Source: Megaustenia siamemsis
Lineage: Eukaryota; Mollusca; Gastropoda; Stylommatophora; Ariophantidae
Length of the DNA: 64,000 nt
Direction of reading: 5' to 3'
Assembly (NCBI GenBank): GCA_032433765.1
Contig: JAVIAB010000049.1
Location: 25,609,151 to 25,673,150 of the forward strand
Positions 21,541-32,825 of the stretch are shown here, in pieces. The position numbers and the translations under genes were made by a program. How positions within the stretch are numbered: the stretch's first letter is position 1; each line of letters starts with the position of its first letter. The notes under the pieces were generated by a model. It did not search any database. It worked only from the letters and a program-made list of their open reading frames with translations, and had not been told where the DNA came from.

Positions 21541-22015
21541 AAATAACACAAGGCTAAAGCTAAGAATAGCAAAATGTTATATCTTCTCAACATCCCCGTA
21601 TAGTGCAGAAACATGGACATTAGACAAGAAAGCAGAACAGAAAATGTGAAGCCTTGAAATGTGGAATTATAGAAGAATATATAGAATTGAATAGAAAGAG
21701 AAGAAAACGAATGATGGAGTCTTAAAAGAACTAGAAATGGAAAGAGAATGACTAACTACAATTCAAACAAGACAAATGAGATTTTTGTGGCATGTTAAAA
21801 GACACAACAGCCTACTAAAAGCAATCCTGGAAGGTAGATACAAGGTAAAAGCAGGCAGAGGCAGACCGAGACTAAAATGGACGAATAACATAAAAAAATA
21901 GACAAGTCAGCCTATGACAACCTGCACTAATAAAGTAAGAGACAGAGCGGAATGGCCCTCCATTGTAGCCAAACATCGATGCTGGAACGGTACTTAATGA
22001 TGATGATGATGAACT
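21541..22015 (+). mobile_element. RTE-D LINE, C-terminal copy
   Basis: Matches 35433-36360 in the same order: AATAACACAAGGCTAAAGCT, the GHVKRHNSLLK region, then a GRGRPRLKW block, ending in (ATG)n at 21998-22012. Multiple stops. Confidence 0.85.
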
Positions 22016-22055
22016 ATTTAACTCTATAACTATTGAAATCTGTATGTCTTCAACT

Positions 22056-22350
22056 AGGGAGATTGGTTGGTCTCGAGGCAAGCCGCCGGCTTCGAGACAG
22101 AGAGGTTGTGGGTTCAAATCCCTGCTGTATTAGTTGGGATTTTTATTTATGATTTCTCTCTGCGACAATCACCTCTGGTCTCAGCACCGAAACCCGGCTT
22201 GAAACGTCAATTATTTATCGAAGAAGAAAAATATGAGTACCTCCTATGACAGAGTTATATGCCTGTGCGGCGAGGATCCTCTGTGCACACGCAAAACTCA
22301 GTTCCTAGTCTCTAAGGTCTTTGTCAAAGGTAAAATCTGACGAACGAAAA
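22056..22350 (+). mobile_element. SINE-1 (tRNA-derived), copy 2
   Basis: The tRNA-like head TTGGTTGGTCTCGAGGCAAG is followed by a B-box GGTTCAAATCC at 22111-22121. The body matches 2216-2537 in reverse and the element ends in an A-rich tail near 22350-22368. Confidence 0.82.
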
Positions 22351-22369
22351 AAAAAACAAAAAAAAAAAA

Positions 22370-23130
22370 CTCTTAAACTCTGTAATTATTTAACTCTGTA
22401 ACTCTTTAACTCTGTAACTATTAAACTTTGTAACTATTTAAATATTTAACTCTTCAACTCTGTAAATATTTAACTCTGTAACTCTTTAACTCTGTAACTA
22501 TTAACTTTGTAACTATTTAAATATTTAACTCTTCAACTCTGTAAATATTTAACTCTGTAACTCTTTAACTCTGTAACTATAAACTTTGTAACTATTTAAA
22601 TATTTAACTCTTCAACTCTGTAAATATTTAACTCTGTAACTCTTTAACTCTGTAACTATTAAACTTTGTAACTATTTAAATATTTAACTCTTCAACTCTG
22701 TAAATATTTAACTCTGTAACTCTTTAACTCTGTAACTATTAAACTTTGTAACTATTTAAATATTTAACTCTTCAACTCTGTAAATATTTAACTCTGTAAC
22801 TCTTTAACTCTGTAACTATTAAACTTTGTAACTTTTTAAATATTTAACTCTTCAACTCTGTAAATATTTAACTCTGTAACTCTTTAACTCTGTAACTATT
22901 AAACTTTGTAACTATTTAAATATTTAACTCATCAACTCTGTAACTATGAGACTTTGTAGCAATGAAATCCTTAACTCTTCAACTCTGTAACTATTTAACT
23001 CTTTAACTCTGTAACTATTAAACTTTGTAACTATTTAAATATTTAACTCATCAACTCTGTAACTATTAAACTTTGTAACTATTTAAATATTTAACTCATC
23101 AACTCTGTAAATATTTGACTCCTACTTATC
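22370..23130. repeat. 80 bp higher-order array of TTTAACTCTGTAAC units
   Basis: The 80 bp period is built from 10-13 bp sub-units (TTTAACTCTG, TAACTATTAA). Units between about 22480 and 22920 are nearly identical. Sequence of the same type starts at 20935, at the stop codon of the 876-codon frame, and appears at 22010-22040. The array was therefore opened up by the RTE-A, RTE-D and SINE-1 insertions. Confidence 0.88.
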
Positions 23131-23254
23131 TTCAACGATTACCGCGGTAAAGTTTTATTGTAAGCACATAAATTAGTTTACTTCGGAAGGGTAACGTCTC
23201 TTGAGTGACATTGTATTTTTATCGGTGTTTCTCTAGTCTGTCCTTTAAGAAAGT

Positions 23255-23506
23255 AAAGTACCCCCGTCACGCAAGTGGCGTATAGGGAATATGGTGTTAG
23301 TGACCATAAATTTTACTGACCTTCGGGACATGATTTTTTTTTTGGTTAATGTGGTCGGTATTACGCCCGTGCCGCTCTACTTTCCCAGAAAAAAAATCCG
23401 GTACCCATTAAAAGCTGGGTGAACCTGGAAGCCGTTGATCAAGGTCAAACCTGAACCTCTTTTCCTTTGTAGGCCAGTTCGCTAACCACTGAGCTATCGC
23501 GGGTAA
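23255..23506 (-). mobile_element. SINE-2, - strand copy
   Basis: Starts on the right with GCGATAGCTCAGTGGTTAGC and ends on the left with CGTGACGGGGGTACTTTACT. The B-box region is degraded (TCAGGTTTGACC). Confidence 0.85.
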
Positions 23507-23587
23507 TCTGCCCTTAGAAGATCAATAATTGTAAAGAAAAGAGAAACAACGCGAGGGCAAAGTCCTATGTTTTCCACACAGATTGTC

Positions 23588-23835
23588 ATCATCATTGAGT
23601 GCCGTCTCCGCATTAAAGGTTGGCTACCATGGATCGCCATTCCACTGTGCCTCTTGTTCTGATGGTGCAAATTTGTCATAGGTTGACTTGTCCACCTTTT
23701 GATGTTACTCGTCCATGTTAGTCTTGGTCTGCCTCTTTTACCTTGTATTTTCTCCTCCAATATTACTTTTATGAGGCTGTTGTGTCTTTTAACATGCCCC
23801 AAAAATTTCATTTGCTTTGTTCTAATTGTGTTGTG
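23588..23835 (-). mobile_element. RTE-D LINE, C-terminal copy
   Basis: The - strand frame reads MKFLGHVKRHNSLIKVILEE, then IQGKRGRPRLTWTSNIKRW, and ends in the (ATGATG)n tail at about 23588. This is the most readable RTE-D tail in the window. Confidence 0.85.
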
Positions 23836-23844
23836 CTTAAACTA

Positions 23845-24262
23845 GGAAACTACAAACTACAACTACTACTATCACAACTACTACTACCACAAAAACTACT
23901 ACTACTACTACTTGCACAACTACAACCACCACAACAACTATTACTACAGCAATTACTACTACAACTACTACCATCACAATTACTACTACTACCATCACAA
24001 TTACTGCTACAACTATCACAACTACTACTACTACCACAACTACTATTACTACCACAACTACTACTGCCACTACAACTACTACTCCTACCACAATTACTAC
24101 CACCACAACTACTACTACCTTCAAAACAACAACAACTAATGCCACAACTACTACTACTACATCAACTACTACCATCACAATTACTACTACCACCACCAAA
24201 ACTACTACCACCACAACAACTAATACTACCACCAAAACTACTACCACCATAAGTACTACTAT
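23845..24262. repeat. (ACT)n/(ACC)n trinucleotide array
   Basis: Imperfect ACTACTACCACA sequence over about 420 bp. All six frames are open for long runs (poly-Leu/Gln, poly-Val, poly-Tyr/Asn), a consequence of stop-free trinucleotides. Confidence 0.9.
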
Positions 24263-24484
24263 TTAATAATAACAATTGTTATAATATAACACATAACAGG
24301 TGAAAGACCAACAACAAAAGTATTTTGAACGAATCGATGAAGCCATTCATAGAATGCGAGACAGAAACAGCGTCAATCAGAACGTGCAGGCCACTACGTC
24401 ACACTGTCCTACAGAAGTCGTTTAGTCCGAAAGTCCTAGCAGGAGTCAATGGACATTTTCTGACTCAGAATCGTATTCATCCTT
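24263..24484. other. Spacer, nothing recognised
   Basis: Short unique sequence between arrays. No coding or RNA signal seen. Confidence 0.4.
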
Positions 24485-25115
24485 CAGCTGTTACCTTCAC
24501 TTGAGTCGCACAAACGTTCACTTGAGTCACAGAAACCTTCACTTGAGTCACAGATACCTTCACCTGAGCCACATAAACCTTCACTTGAGCCACATAAACC
24601 TTCACTTGAGTCACAGATACCTTCACGTGAGTCACAGAAACCTTCACTTGAGTCACAGAAATCTTCACTTGAGTCACAGAAACCTTCACTTGAGTCACAT
24701 AAACCTTCAATTGAGTCACAGAAACCTTCACTTGAGTCACAGAAACCTTCACTTGAGTCACAGAAATCTTCACTTGAGTCACAGAAACCTTCACTTGAGT
24801 CACATAAACCTTCACTTGAGTCACAGAAACCTTCACCTGAGTCACATAAATCTTCACTTGAGTCACAGAAACCTTCACTTGAGTCACATGAACCTTCACT
24901 TGAGTCACAGAAACCTTCACTTGAGTCACAGAAACCTTCACTTGAGTCACAGAAACCTTCACTTGAGTCACAGAAACCTTCACTTGAGTCACAGAAACCT
25001 TCACTTGAGTCACAGAAACCTTCACTTGAGTCACAGATACCTTCACTTGAGTCACAGATACCTTCACTTGAGTCACAGAAATCTTCACTTGAGTCACAGA
25101 AACCTCCACTTGATT
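24485..25115. repeat. 21 bp minisatellite, ~30 copies
   Basis: The unit is AGTCACAGAAACCTTCACTT plus G, with GATACC and CATAAACC variants. A seven-codon period with stop-free frames gives open frames of 213-217 codons on both strands (VSVTQVK, EGFCDSS, NLHLSHR). There is no flanking coding sequence, so I do not call a gene. Confidence 0.92.
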
Positions 25116-25149
25116 CATAGACCATCAACAAGAACTCGCCAACTCTTTC

Positions 25150-25845
25150 AATAATTTGTTGTCGCTACTAATCCACTTTCTCTTCTAACTGTCTTTCTTT
25201 TCTAATTGTCTGTCTCTTCTAATCGTCTTTCTCTTTTAATTGTCTGTCTCTTGTAATTGTCTTTCTCTTCTAATTGTCTGTCTCTTCTAATCGTCTTTCT
25301 CTTCTAATTGTCTGCCTCTTGTAATCGTCTTTCTCTTCTAATTGTCTGTCTCTTGTAATCGTCTTTCTCTTCTAATTGTCTGCATCTTGTAATCGTCTTT
25401 CTCTTCTAATGGTCTGTCTCTTGTAATCGTCTTTCTCTTCTAATTGTCTGTCTCTTGTAATCCACGTTCTCTTCTAATTGTCTGTCTCTTGTAATCGTCT
25501 TTCTTTTCTAATTGTCTGTCTCTTGTAATCTTCTTTCTCTTCTAATTGTCTGTCTCTTGTAATCGTCTTTCTCTTCTAATTGTCTGTCTCTTGTAATCGT
25601 CTTTCTCTTCTAATTGTCTGTCTCTTGTAATCGTCTTTCTCTTCTAAATGTCTATCTCTTGTAATCGTCTTTCTCTTCTAATTGTCTATCTCTTGTAATC
25701 CAATTTCTCTTGTAATCGTATTTCTCTTCTAATTATCTTTCTCTTGTAATCCACTATCTCTTGAAATCGTATTTCTCTTGTAATTGTCTGCCTCTTGTAA
25801 TCCACTTTCTCTTCTAATCTTCTATCTAACTACTACCCGACAATC
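25150..25845. repeat. 34 bp minisatellite (17 bp dimer)
   Basis: The unit is GTCTTTCTCTTCTAATTGTC plus TGTCTCTTGTAATC, about 20 copies. The two 17 bp halves are related (TCTTCTAATTGTCT / TCTTGTAATCGTCT). The right end is more degenerate. Confidence 0.9.
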
Positions 25846-25872
25846 CCTCTTTAGTCAACTTAGACTTATAAC

Positions 25873-27530
25873 TAAGCCATCTTTGTCCCGACATTGACCA
25901 TCTTTGTCCTGACATTGACCATCTTTGTCCGACATTGACCATCTTTGTCCGACATTGACCATCTTTGTCCCGACATTGACCATCTTTGTCCGACATTGAC
26001 CATCTTTGTCCGACATTGACCATCTTTGTCCGACATTGACCATCTTTGTCCGACATTGACCATCTTTGTCCGACATTGACCATCTTTGTCCGACATTGAC
26101 CATCTTTGTCCCGACATTGATCATCTTTGTCAAGACATTGACCATCTTTGTCCCGACATTGATCATCTTTGTCCCGACATTGACCATCTTTGTCCCGACA
26201 TTGATCATCTTTGTCCCGACATTGATCATCTTTGTCCCGACATTGACCATCTTTGTCCCGACATTGATCATCTTTGTCCCGACATTGATCATCTTTGTCC
26301 CGACATTGACCATCTTTGTCCCGACATTGATCATCTTTGTCCCGACATTGATCATCTCTGTCCCGACATTGACCATCTTTGTCCCGACATTGATCATCTT
26401 TGTCCCGACATTGATCATCTTTGTCCCGACATTGACCATCTTTGTCCCGACATTGATCATCTTTGTCCCGACATTGACCATCTTTGTCCCGACATTGACC
26501 ATCTTTGTCCCGACATTGATCATCTTTGTCCCGACATTGATCATCATTGTCCCGACATTGACCATCTTTGTCCCGACATTGATCATCTTTGTCCCGACAT
26601 TGATCATCTTTGTCCCGACATTGATCATCTTTGTCCCGACATTGATCATCTTTTGTCCCGACATTGATCATCTCTGTCCCGACATTGACCATCTTTGTCC
26701 CGACATTGATCATCTTTGTCCCGACATTGACCATCTTTGTCCCGACATTGATCATCTTTGTCCCGACATTGATCATCTTTGTCCCGACATTGATCATCTT
26801 TGTCCCCACATTGACCATCTTTGTCCCGACATTGATCATCTTTGTCCCGACATTGATCATCTTTGTCCCGACATTGATCATCTCTGTCCGACATTGATCA
26901 TCTTTGTCCCGACATTGATCATCTTTGTCCCGACATTGATCATCTCTGTCCCGACATTGATCATCTTTGTCCCGACATTGATCATCTTTGTCCCGACATT
27001 GACCATCTTTGTCCCGACATTGATCATCTTTGTCCCGACATTGATCATCTTTGTCCCGACATTGATCATCTTTGTCCCGACATTGATCATCTCTGTCCCG
27101 ACATTGATCATCTTTGTCCCGACATTGACCATCTTTGTCCCGACATTGATCATCTTTGTCCCGACATTGACCATCTTTGTCCCGACATTGATCATCTTTG
27201 TCCCGACATTGATCATCTTTGTCCCGACATTGATCATCTTTGTCCCGACATTGATCATCTTTGTCCCGACATTGATCATCTTTGTCCCGACATTGACCAT
27301 CTTTGTCCCGACATTGATCATCTTTGTCCCGACATTGACCATCTTTGTCCCGACATTGATCATCTTTGTCCCGACATTGATCATCTTTGTCCCGACATTG
27401 ACCATCTTTGTCCCGACATTGATCATCTTTGTCCCGACATTGATTATCTTTGTCCCGACATTGACCATCTTTGCCCGACATTGACCATCTTTGTCTCGAC
27501 ATTGACCATATTTGTCCCGACATTTTTGGC
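25873..27530. repeat. 21 bp minisatellite, ~79 copies
   Basis: The unit is CGACATTGATCATCTTTGTC plus C, mixed with a GACC variant in an irregular order. A 20 bp variant (one C lost) occurs as a block near 25917-26110. Frames of 585 codons (-, heptad DDQCRDK) and 472 codons (+, FVPTLII) are open only because the unit is 21 bp and stop-free. No promoter, start context or conserved flank supports translation. Confidence 0.93.
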
Positions 27531-27534
27531 GCGC

Positions 27535-27720
27535 TTTTTTCGAATTTTAACTGCCAAGGGTTTATAACGTGCGCAACGTGCACACGGTACCACTTGTTTT
27601 CGCTTTATCTGTGAGGGCTAGACATTGTATTTCACTACCCAGAGATCAGAGTCAAGCCAAAAAAAAAACCCACAGTTTCAAAGAGAACACTCCCACAGAC
27701 GGTGGCAGGATCCGCACAAC
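27535..27720 (-). mobile_element. SINE-4 fragment with a single VNTR monomer
   Basis: Contains the SINE-4 tail block AACTGCCAAGGGTTTATAAC and one monomer of the family's 31 bp unit (GGGCTAGACATTGTATTTCA, CTACCCAGAGA) at about 27615-27646. The same tail and an expanded version of the monomer occur at 50930, 54805 and 63740. This locus shows the unexpanded state. Confidence 0.75.
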
Positions 27721-27734
27721 TGTCCTGATCTTAC

Positions 27735-28190
27735 CTCTATACTATTTAAAAAGAGTTCTTAAATGTTATGTAGAGCCAGTCTTAACATATGAATGTGAAT
27801 CATGGACAATAGGACAGCAGACAAGAAAATCACTGGAGTCTGTAGAAATGTGGTTTTACAGAAGAATGTTGAGAATACCATGGGCAGCTAAGAAGAGTAA
27901 TGAAAATGTTCCGAAAGAGGCCAAAGCAAAAAGAGAGCTAATTTCCAATATTAGGAAGAAACAATCATCATTTTTGGCCATGTAATGAGAAGAGAACAAC
28001 TGGAATATATTGTAACAAGTGGAAAAATTGAGGGACGAGGAGATAGAGGGAAGGAAAGAGAAAAGATACCAGACAGCTTAAAAGAATGGCTTGGCAGAAG
28101 GTCAACAACAGAAATTATCAATAACTGTCGAGATCGAAAATTGTGGAGAGACATGATCACCTACGCCAGCAGGCTCGGTACTTGATGATG
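27735..28190 (+). mobile_element. RTE-A LINE, C-terminal copy
   Basis: The + frame (27569-27985) reads RVLKCYVEPVLTYECESWTI, then RRMLRIPWAAKKSNENV. A frameshift near 27975 leads to MRREQLEYIVTSGKIEGRGD and WLGRRSTTEIINNC, then the (TGATGA)n tail at 28182-28193. The protein end is the RTE tail only; RT and endonuclease are absent. Confidence 0.9.
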
Positions 28191-28322
28191 ATGATCTCAC
28201 ATTAGACCGTGATTGTCCTTGAATCTCTGGTTAAAACATTTCCAACCTGGTGGCTTTCTTCGTCAGATCGCAGTTTCATGTTCCCTCATGTATTTATAAA
28301 ATTGATCCATTAACTAGTTAAT

Positions 28323-28936
28323 CTAATTACGTTCTTCTTCTTTCTTTCTTCTTTTCTCTTTTCACTGATACCTAAAAGGAGTCGTGGTTATATCATTTGT
28401 CGTTCTTGAGCTGCTCGAACTGTCTGAATTAGTGATTTTCCTTTGTTGTTACATGTCTCTGTCACTGCATCTATCCATCTTCTTCTGGGTCTTCCTCTTG
28501 GTCGTTTTCCATGCATTCTCGAGAAGAACGCCCTTGATGGTGATTGGTGAGGATTCATTCTGACCAGGTGGTCAAAACCATTTAAGTTGTTGTTGTTCTA
28601 TATATTCTTGGCACGGTTTTGTTCCTACCATTTTTCTTATGGTTTCATTTGGTATTCTATCTCTTCTTGTGTTGTTTGTTACTTTTCTCAAGCATCGCAT
28701 CTCATATGTATTTATCTTTCTTAATTGTGATTTAGAAAGGGTCCATGTTTGACTTTCATAACACAAAGTTGGTATGAAAATGCTATTTATCATTTGTTGT
28801 TTAGCTGGCATAGAAATGTTTGGATGTCTTAGCAAGTGTGAAAGCTGGTATGTGACAGCATTTGCTTTTTGTATTCTCATGTCAATTTCTCTGTCTAGTT
28901 TTCCATCTTCTGTGAACATTGTGCCTAATTACGTTC
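28323..28936 (-). mobile_element. RTE-E LINE insertion with 12 bp target-site duplication
   Basis: CTAATTACGTTC occurs at 28323-28334 and again at 28925-28936 and bounds the element exactly. On the - strand it reads DREIDMRIQKANAVTYQLSH, CYESQTWTLSKSQLRKIN, then NETIRKMVGTKPCQEYIEQ, ending in a GAAAGAAGAA-rich tail beside the left duplication. It is 5'-truncated. The 115-codon - frame (28572-28919) is part of it. Confidence 0.9.
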
Positions 28937-29400
28937 AATTTCACAAAATTACTAATAATTAAAGATTTAAAAAAAAAAAATTAAAGATTCTATATGACTG
29001 TATCTCATCATTTTACGGACTTAATTATATATTTTACATGTAAAAAGTACAGATACATTTCTATATAGTGCCTCGTACAAAGTTCGCATTAATTTTACTA
29101 TGTTGATTTTTAAGCAGAGTTTACAGTTGTTGGACTTAAGACTTGCAATTATATAGTAATCTATGTTTACATGTGTGATGAATAAAAAACAAAAACATTC
29201 ATATCTTGAGTTTCAATAGAAAATGTTTGTTGATTTTGTTTATATTATTTTGTTGTGTGCGTCTTGTGGCGGGACGTTGTAACAACAATATTAGCGGCAG
29301 CGTGTAATCATTTGTTGGTTATGTGATGAGAAGGGAAAACCTGATGCGCGTGTAGCAAGATAAGTACTGTCATGGAACTCACAGGGTAAGGAGAAGTTTA
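28937..29400. other. AT-rich spacer, nothing recognised
   Basis: No coding frame above background, no tandem repeat and no RNA gene were seen here. Confidence 0.5.
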
Positions 29401-29404
29401 TTGT

Positions 29405-29786
29405 GCAATGGAAATGATCTTTCGACTAAAATAAACCAAACTAAAATAAGCTAATCTAATCTAACCAAACTAAATAAAACTAAACTAAATGAAGTTAAAT
29501 TAAACTAAACTAAAGTAATCTAAACTAAACTAAACTAATCTAATCTAAACTAAGATAAGATAGGCTAAAATAAACTAATCTAATCTAAACTGGATTAAGC
29601 TAATTAAACTAAACTATGTTAAACTAAACTAAACTGAGTCAAGCTAAACTAAACTAAACTATGCTAAACTAAGTTATTCTAAACTAAACTAAACTAAGCT
29701 AAGCTAATCTATCTAAACTAAGCTAAGCTAAGCTAAACTAAACTATGCTAAGATAAGCTAAACTAAACTAATCTATGCTAAGCTGA
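29405..29786. repeat. (CTAAA)n-type array, left half
   Basis: Imperfect 5 bp units (TAAAC, TAAGC, TAATC). Continues at 30094-30415 beyond an insertion. Confidence 0.85.
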
Positions 29787-30093
29787 GGGAACAGGCAAAT
29801 AATTGCGTATTGTATACTGTATTTTATATTTTTATTATACATATATTCTCATATTTTTTTCTATATTCTTATCTTAGCTCTCTTCTTTTTTTATTTTTCA
29901 TCATCCTACTTTTTTCTTTTCTATCCTCTTCTTCTGATCATGTATTTATAGATAATTGTGTTTCATCGTTTGTTTTCGTTGTCCTTGAACTCTGAAAAAG
30001 GCCCCTGGCCGAAACGTCAGTATTGTGTTGTGTTCCTCCCTTGTAAAGCTGTCTTCATACCTTGGAGTGTTCTACACTCCTCACCACTGGCCC
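29787..30093 (+). mobile_element. Penelope-like repeat, 307 bp, with 14 bp duplication
   Basis: The 14 bp CTATGCTAAGCTGA lies at 29773-29786 and 30094-30107, so this is a discrete insertion into the 5 bp array. It has no coding sequence. About 230 bp is shared with 52920-53215, including AATTGTGTTTCATCGTTTGT and the core CTGAAAAAGGCCCCTGGCCG followed by AAACGTCAG. That core resembles a hammerhead ribozyme (CTGATGA, stem II, GAAA). Penelope-like elements are known to carry hammerhead motifs in their terminal repeats; assignment here is inference. Confidence 0.6.
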
Positions 30094-30415
30094 CTATGCT
30101 AAGCTGAACTAAACTAAACTAAGCTAAACTAACCTAAGTTAAAGTAAACTAAACTATATTAAACTAAGCTAAGCTAAACTACTCTAAACTATACTAATCT
30201 AAACTAAACTGAACCAGGCTAAGCTAAACTAATCTAATCTAAACTAAACTAAGCTATGATAAGCTAAGTTAAGCTAAGCTAAGCTAAACTAAACTAAACT
30301 GAATTAAACTAAACTAAGCCAAACTAATCTAATTTAAACCAAACTAAACTAAGCTATATTAAGCTAAAATAAACTAGATTAAGCTAATTTAAACTAAACT
30401 AGACTAAACTGAAGA
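30094..30415. repeat. (CTAAA)n-type array, right half
   Basis: Continuation of the 5 bp array at 29405-29786. The first 14 bp are the right-hand target-site duplication. Confidence 0.85.
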
Positions 30416-30439
30416 AGATTGACCTAGACTGGATGATGA

Positions 30440-30678
30440 ACATGATCATGATGGTGGCTGTGGTGGTGATGTTGATTATGGTGGTGGTGATGATGTTGAT
30501 GGTGGTGGTGGTGATGATGTGATTGTGGTGGTGGTGATGATGTTGATTGTGGTGGTGGTGATGATGTTGATGGTGGTGGTGGTGATGATGTTGATTGTGG
30601 TGGTGGTGATGATGTTGATTGTGGTGGTGGTGATGATGTTGATTGTGGTGGTGGTGATGATGGTGGTGGTGATTCCCG
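30440..30678. repeat. 24 bp array, GGTGGTGATGATGTTGATTG
   Basis: About ten units. The - strand gives a His-rich frame and the + strand a Val/Met-rich frame. Both are repeat artefacts. Confidence 0.88.
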
Positions 30679-30924
30679 ATTTCACTGCATTTTGGGGTTC
30701 TGGATTTCTCATTCTTCTTCAATTTCTAGTCGCTTGACCAGACAGTTTCAACTAATTTTTGGGCATCTCTGTCACGTGAAGTAGGACATCGATCACTTCG
30801 AATCCATTAACCTATGTTATGTTTATTAAAAGAAAAGGAAGGGCTTTTGATGATGATTATGTTAATAAATTTAAAAAAAAAACTATCTTTACGACACATA
30901 GTACCATTACTGGTGTATGTCGGG
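30679..30924. other. Spacer, nothing recognised
   Basis: No gene, repeat partner or RNA seen. Confidence 0.4.
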
Positions 30925-31112
30925 GGGAAACGATAGAATCCGAGGGATAAAGACCGCTTGGTAAAGCAGTCGCCACGACGTGTGCGACTCAGGATTTTTA
31001 TTTCACCCTCGATAGAAAAAATCCTTTCTGTCTACCGCGGGCTTCGAACACCGTACGTCAGATTTTCAGCCAGCGGAACAGTGGTTTTAGCCGCACGGCG
31101 ACGCGCACCTCC
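30925..31112 (-). mobile_element. SINE-3 (tRNA-like head)
   Basis: On the - strand the right end carries GGAGGTGCGCGTCGCCGTGC and a B-box-like GGTGTTCGAAGCCC (31039-31052). This is the only copy in the window, so the boundaries and SINE status are inferred from the tRNA-like promoter alone. Confidence 0.5.
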
Positions 31113-31384
31113 CAATGTTAATAAATGAAAGTAATAAATCACAATAATGAATACATTATAAAGGGAAAATGTACATGAAGAAAAACAAATAAAAAGAAAA
31201 GACGGTAACACACCGGTTGTATCATACAGACATCTGTATTTCTATGCATGGTTCTCTAGTCTCGTACCTTGGCCTCCAGCCTTGTGCCGTGGCTCCCCAA
31301 TTACGGCATTTTCCTTCCTATGGTCCCCAGAATGATCCTTTGGCTTCTCGGGCGCCATGTGACGCCAGGTGGAGAACTACTGTG
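31113..31384. other. Spacer, nothing recognised
   Basis: Unique-looking sequence upstream of the LINE fragments that precede the ATPase gene. Confidence 0.4.
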
Positions 31385-31625
31385 TTAGATTAGATGAATG
31401 ACAGGAAACAACCTGAGAGATAAGATCAGAAATGATGAACTGAGAAAATAAATTAAGGGAATAATTCCTACCAAAAACACAAGATGAAACAACAGATACA
31501 ATTTGTTTGCCACGTAAAAGACAGAAATATCATAACACAACAAACCAACGAGAACACCAGACTCAAGGGCCGACCACGAAAACAGTGAATTGATGGAATA
31601 TTAGAAACACTAGGAAACATACCTA
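31385..31625 (+). mobile_element. RTE-F LINE, C-terminal fragment
   Basis: Begins with ATGACAGGAAACAACCTG, shared with 18104-18290. It continues with frames reading VKDRNIITQQ and TRLKGRPRKQ, then switches abruptly at about 31626 to RTE-A sequence (LTYGSESWTVDKQ). The junction is a chimera or a nested insertion. Confidence 0.7.
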
Positions 31626-32037
31626 TGTCTGACCTATGGAAGCGAATCATGGACAGTAGACAAACAAATTAAAAGACGATTACAAGCCACAGAGATGGGA
31701 TTTCTCAGAAGAATGCTGAAAGTTCCCTGGACAATTACCAATGAGGAAATTCTCAAAGAGGCCAACACAAAAAGGCAGCTCCTAAAAAAACATCAGAAAG
31801 AAACAATCAACATTTTTCGGGCACATCATGAGAAGAGGAAAGTTGGAATACTTGGTTACAACTGGCAAACTAAAAGGAAGGAGAGGTCGCGGACGACAAA
31901 GAGAGAAATACTGGATAGCTTGGTGTCATGGCATGGTAAACAGTCAACAACAGAACTGATACGATGCACTGTAGATAGAAGATTGTGGAGGGACATGATC
32001 GCCTACGTCAACCGGTATGGCACATGATGATGATGAG
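31626..32037 (+). mobile_element. RTE-A LINE, subfamily with LEYLVTTGK tail
   Basis: Reads MGFLRRMLKVPWTITNEEIL, then a frameshift, then KLEYLVTTGKLKGRRGRG and WHGKQSTTELIRCTVDRRLW, with the (TGATGA)n tail at 32026-32037. It lies about 290 bp upstream of the ATPase beta start codon, and close relatives lie within its introns. Confidence 0.9.
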
Positions 32038-32329
32038 GAAACATAACATCACCAGAGGCCAACAGAAGAGCAAAAGACCTCAAATTATATCTACCATTTA
32101 TACTGAAAGGCAAATGAGGAAGGGAAGAAGAAGAATTTAAAGTAAAATTCGAATTTAATATTTTCATGGATTACGTACCCTGAATCCTGAAGAGTTGTCC
32201 GCACTTTCTCACCTGTAATTTAAGAGTAGTATACCTTTACAGGTATCTTTCTTCAAGCTAACACGGAAGTGAACTAGGTCACTAGAATCAGCTAGAGAGA
32301 GAAAGTTAACTTCAAACAAGTGGGAAGAA

Positions 32330-32504
32330 ATGGCGTCCTCACACATTTCGGGCTACTCGACCACAAGCTCGGCTATGTACCAGAGTACACTGGCCAGCAC
32401 GGGTATACCACGAGAAACATTTGGGGATCGAATGAGCCAGACAAAGAATTGGATCTACAATTCTGAGGAGGGCACCGTGATGGGCAGGAAACCGTTTGAT
32501 TGGC
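32330..32504 (+). CDS. ATP1B: Na+/K+-ATPase beta subunit, exon 1 (gene 32330-58375)
   Basis: The gene encodes the beta subunit of the plasma-membrane Na+/K+ pump (P-type ATPase). Beta is a type II membrane glycoprotein that chaperones the alpha subunit to the surface and tunes K+ affinity. Exon 1 gives 58 residues plus one base: a Ser/Thr-rich cytosolic tail ending in the family motif WIYNSEEGTVMGRKPFDW, equivalent to the W/F-NSE-LGRTG-SW motif before the membrane segment. The start has G at -3 and G at +4. The exon ends at GATTGGC followed by the donor GTAAGT, and phase 1 matches exon 2. The six exons join to 319 aa, the usual family length. All later exons are in frame with no stops, so the locus looks functional. 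The first exon could be preceded by an untranslated exon that I cannot identify, and no promoter was recognised. Family assignment is firm; the paralogue is not. Confidence 0.93.
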
Positions 32505-32739
32505 GTAAGTAAAACTAGTAAAAGAAGGAAACACAATAATAACAATAAACAATATACTTAATAATACGCTATTATAATTATAGCGTATAGCCACACAATA
32601 ATCAGTTACAAAAAAAATATGTAAACAAATTCGAACATTCAACAATTTCGTTAATTGTCACACCAGATTCAAATTGGTGACCAAACAGATAATTAAAATT
32701 AAAAAGAAAAAATAAACATTGGATGCAATTAAAATAATC

Positions 32740-32825
32740 AAGTACCATCCATGCCTACCTACTGGTAGGCGATTATCATTTATAATTTATGTCTCTCCGC
32801 AACTTTCGTTGGACAGTTATAATAA
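32740..32825 (-). mobile_element. RTE-A LINE 3' end (left part of a split copy)
   Basis: Contains CAAGTACC and ATGTCTCTCCGCAACTTTCG, the last ~85 bp of an RTE-A copy whose body continues at 33046-33505. An AT-rich palindrome separates the halves. Confidence 0.8.

Noticed and set aside
23743..24252. Leu/Gln-rich 169-codon frame
   Set aside because: Produced by the ACT/ACC trinucleotide array fused to a reversed RTE-D tail.
24477..25154. Three overlapping 213-217-codon frames as genes
   Set aside because: Same cause: a 21 bp stop-free repeat, with equal support on both strands.
25826..27583. A 585-codon - frame (and 472-codon + frame) as a repeat-protein gene
   Set aside because: The frame is produced by a stop-free 21 bp minisatellite. 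It is open in several frames on both strands, and the short non-repeat ends show no domain.
30399..30722. His-rich 107-codon protein
   Set aside because: Encoded by the 24 bp GGTGGTGATGATG array with no conserved flank.
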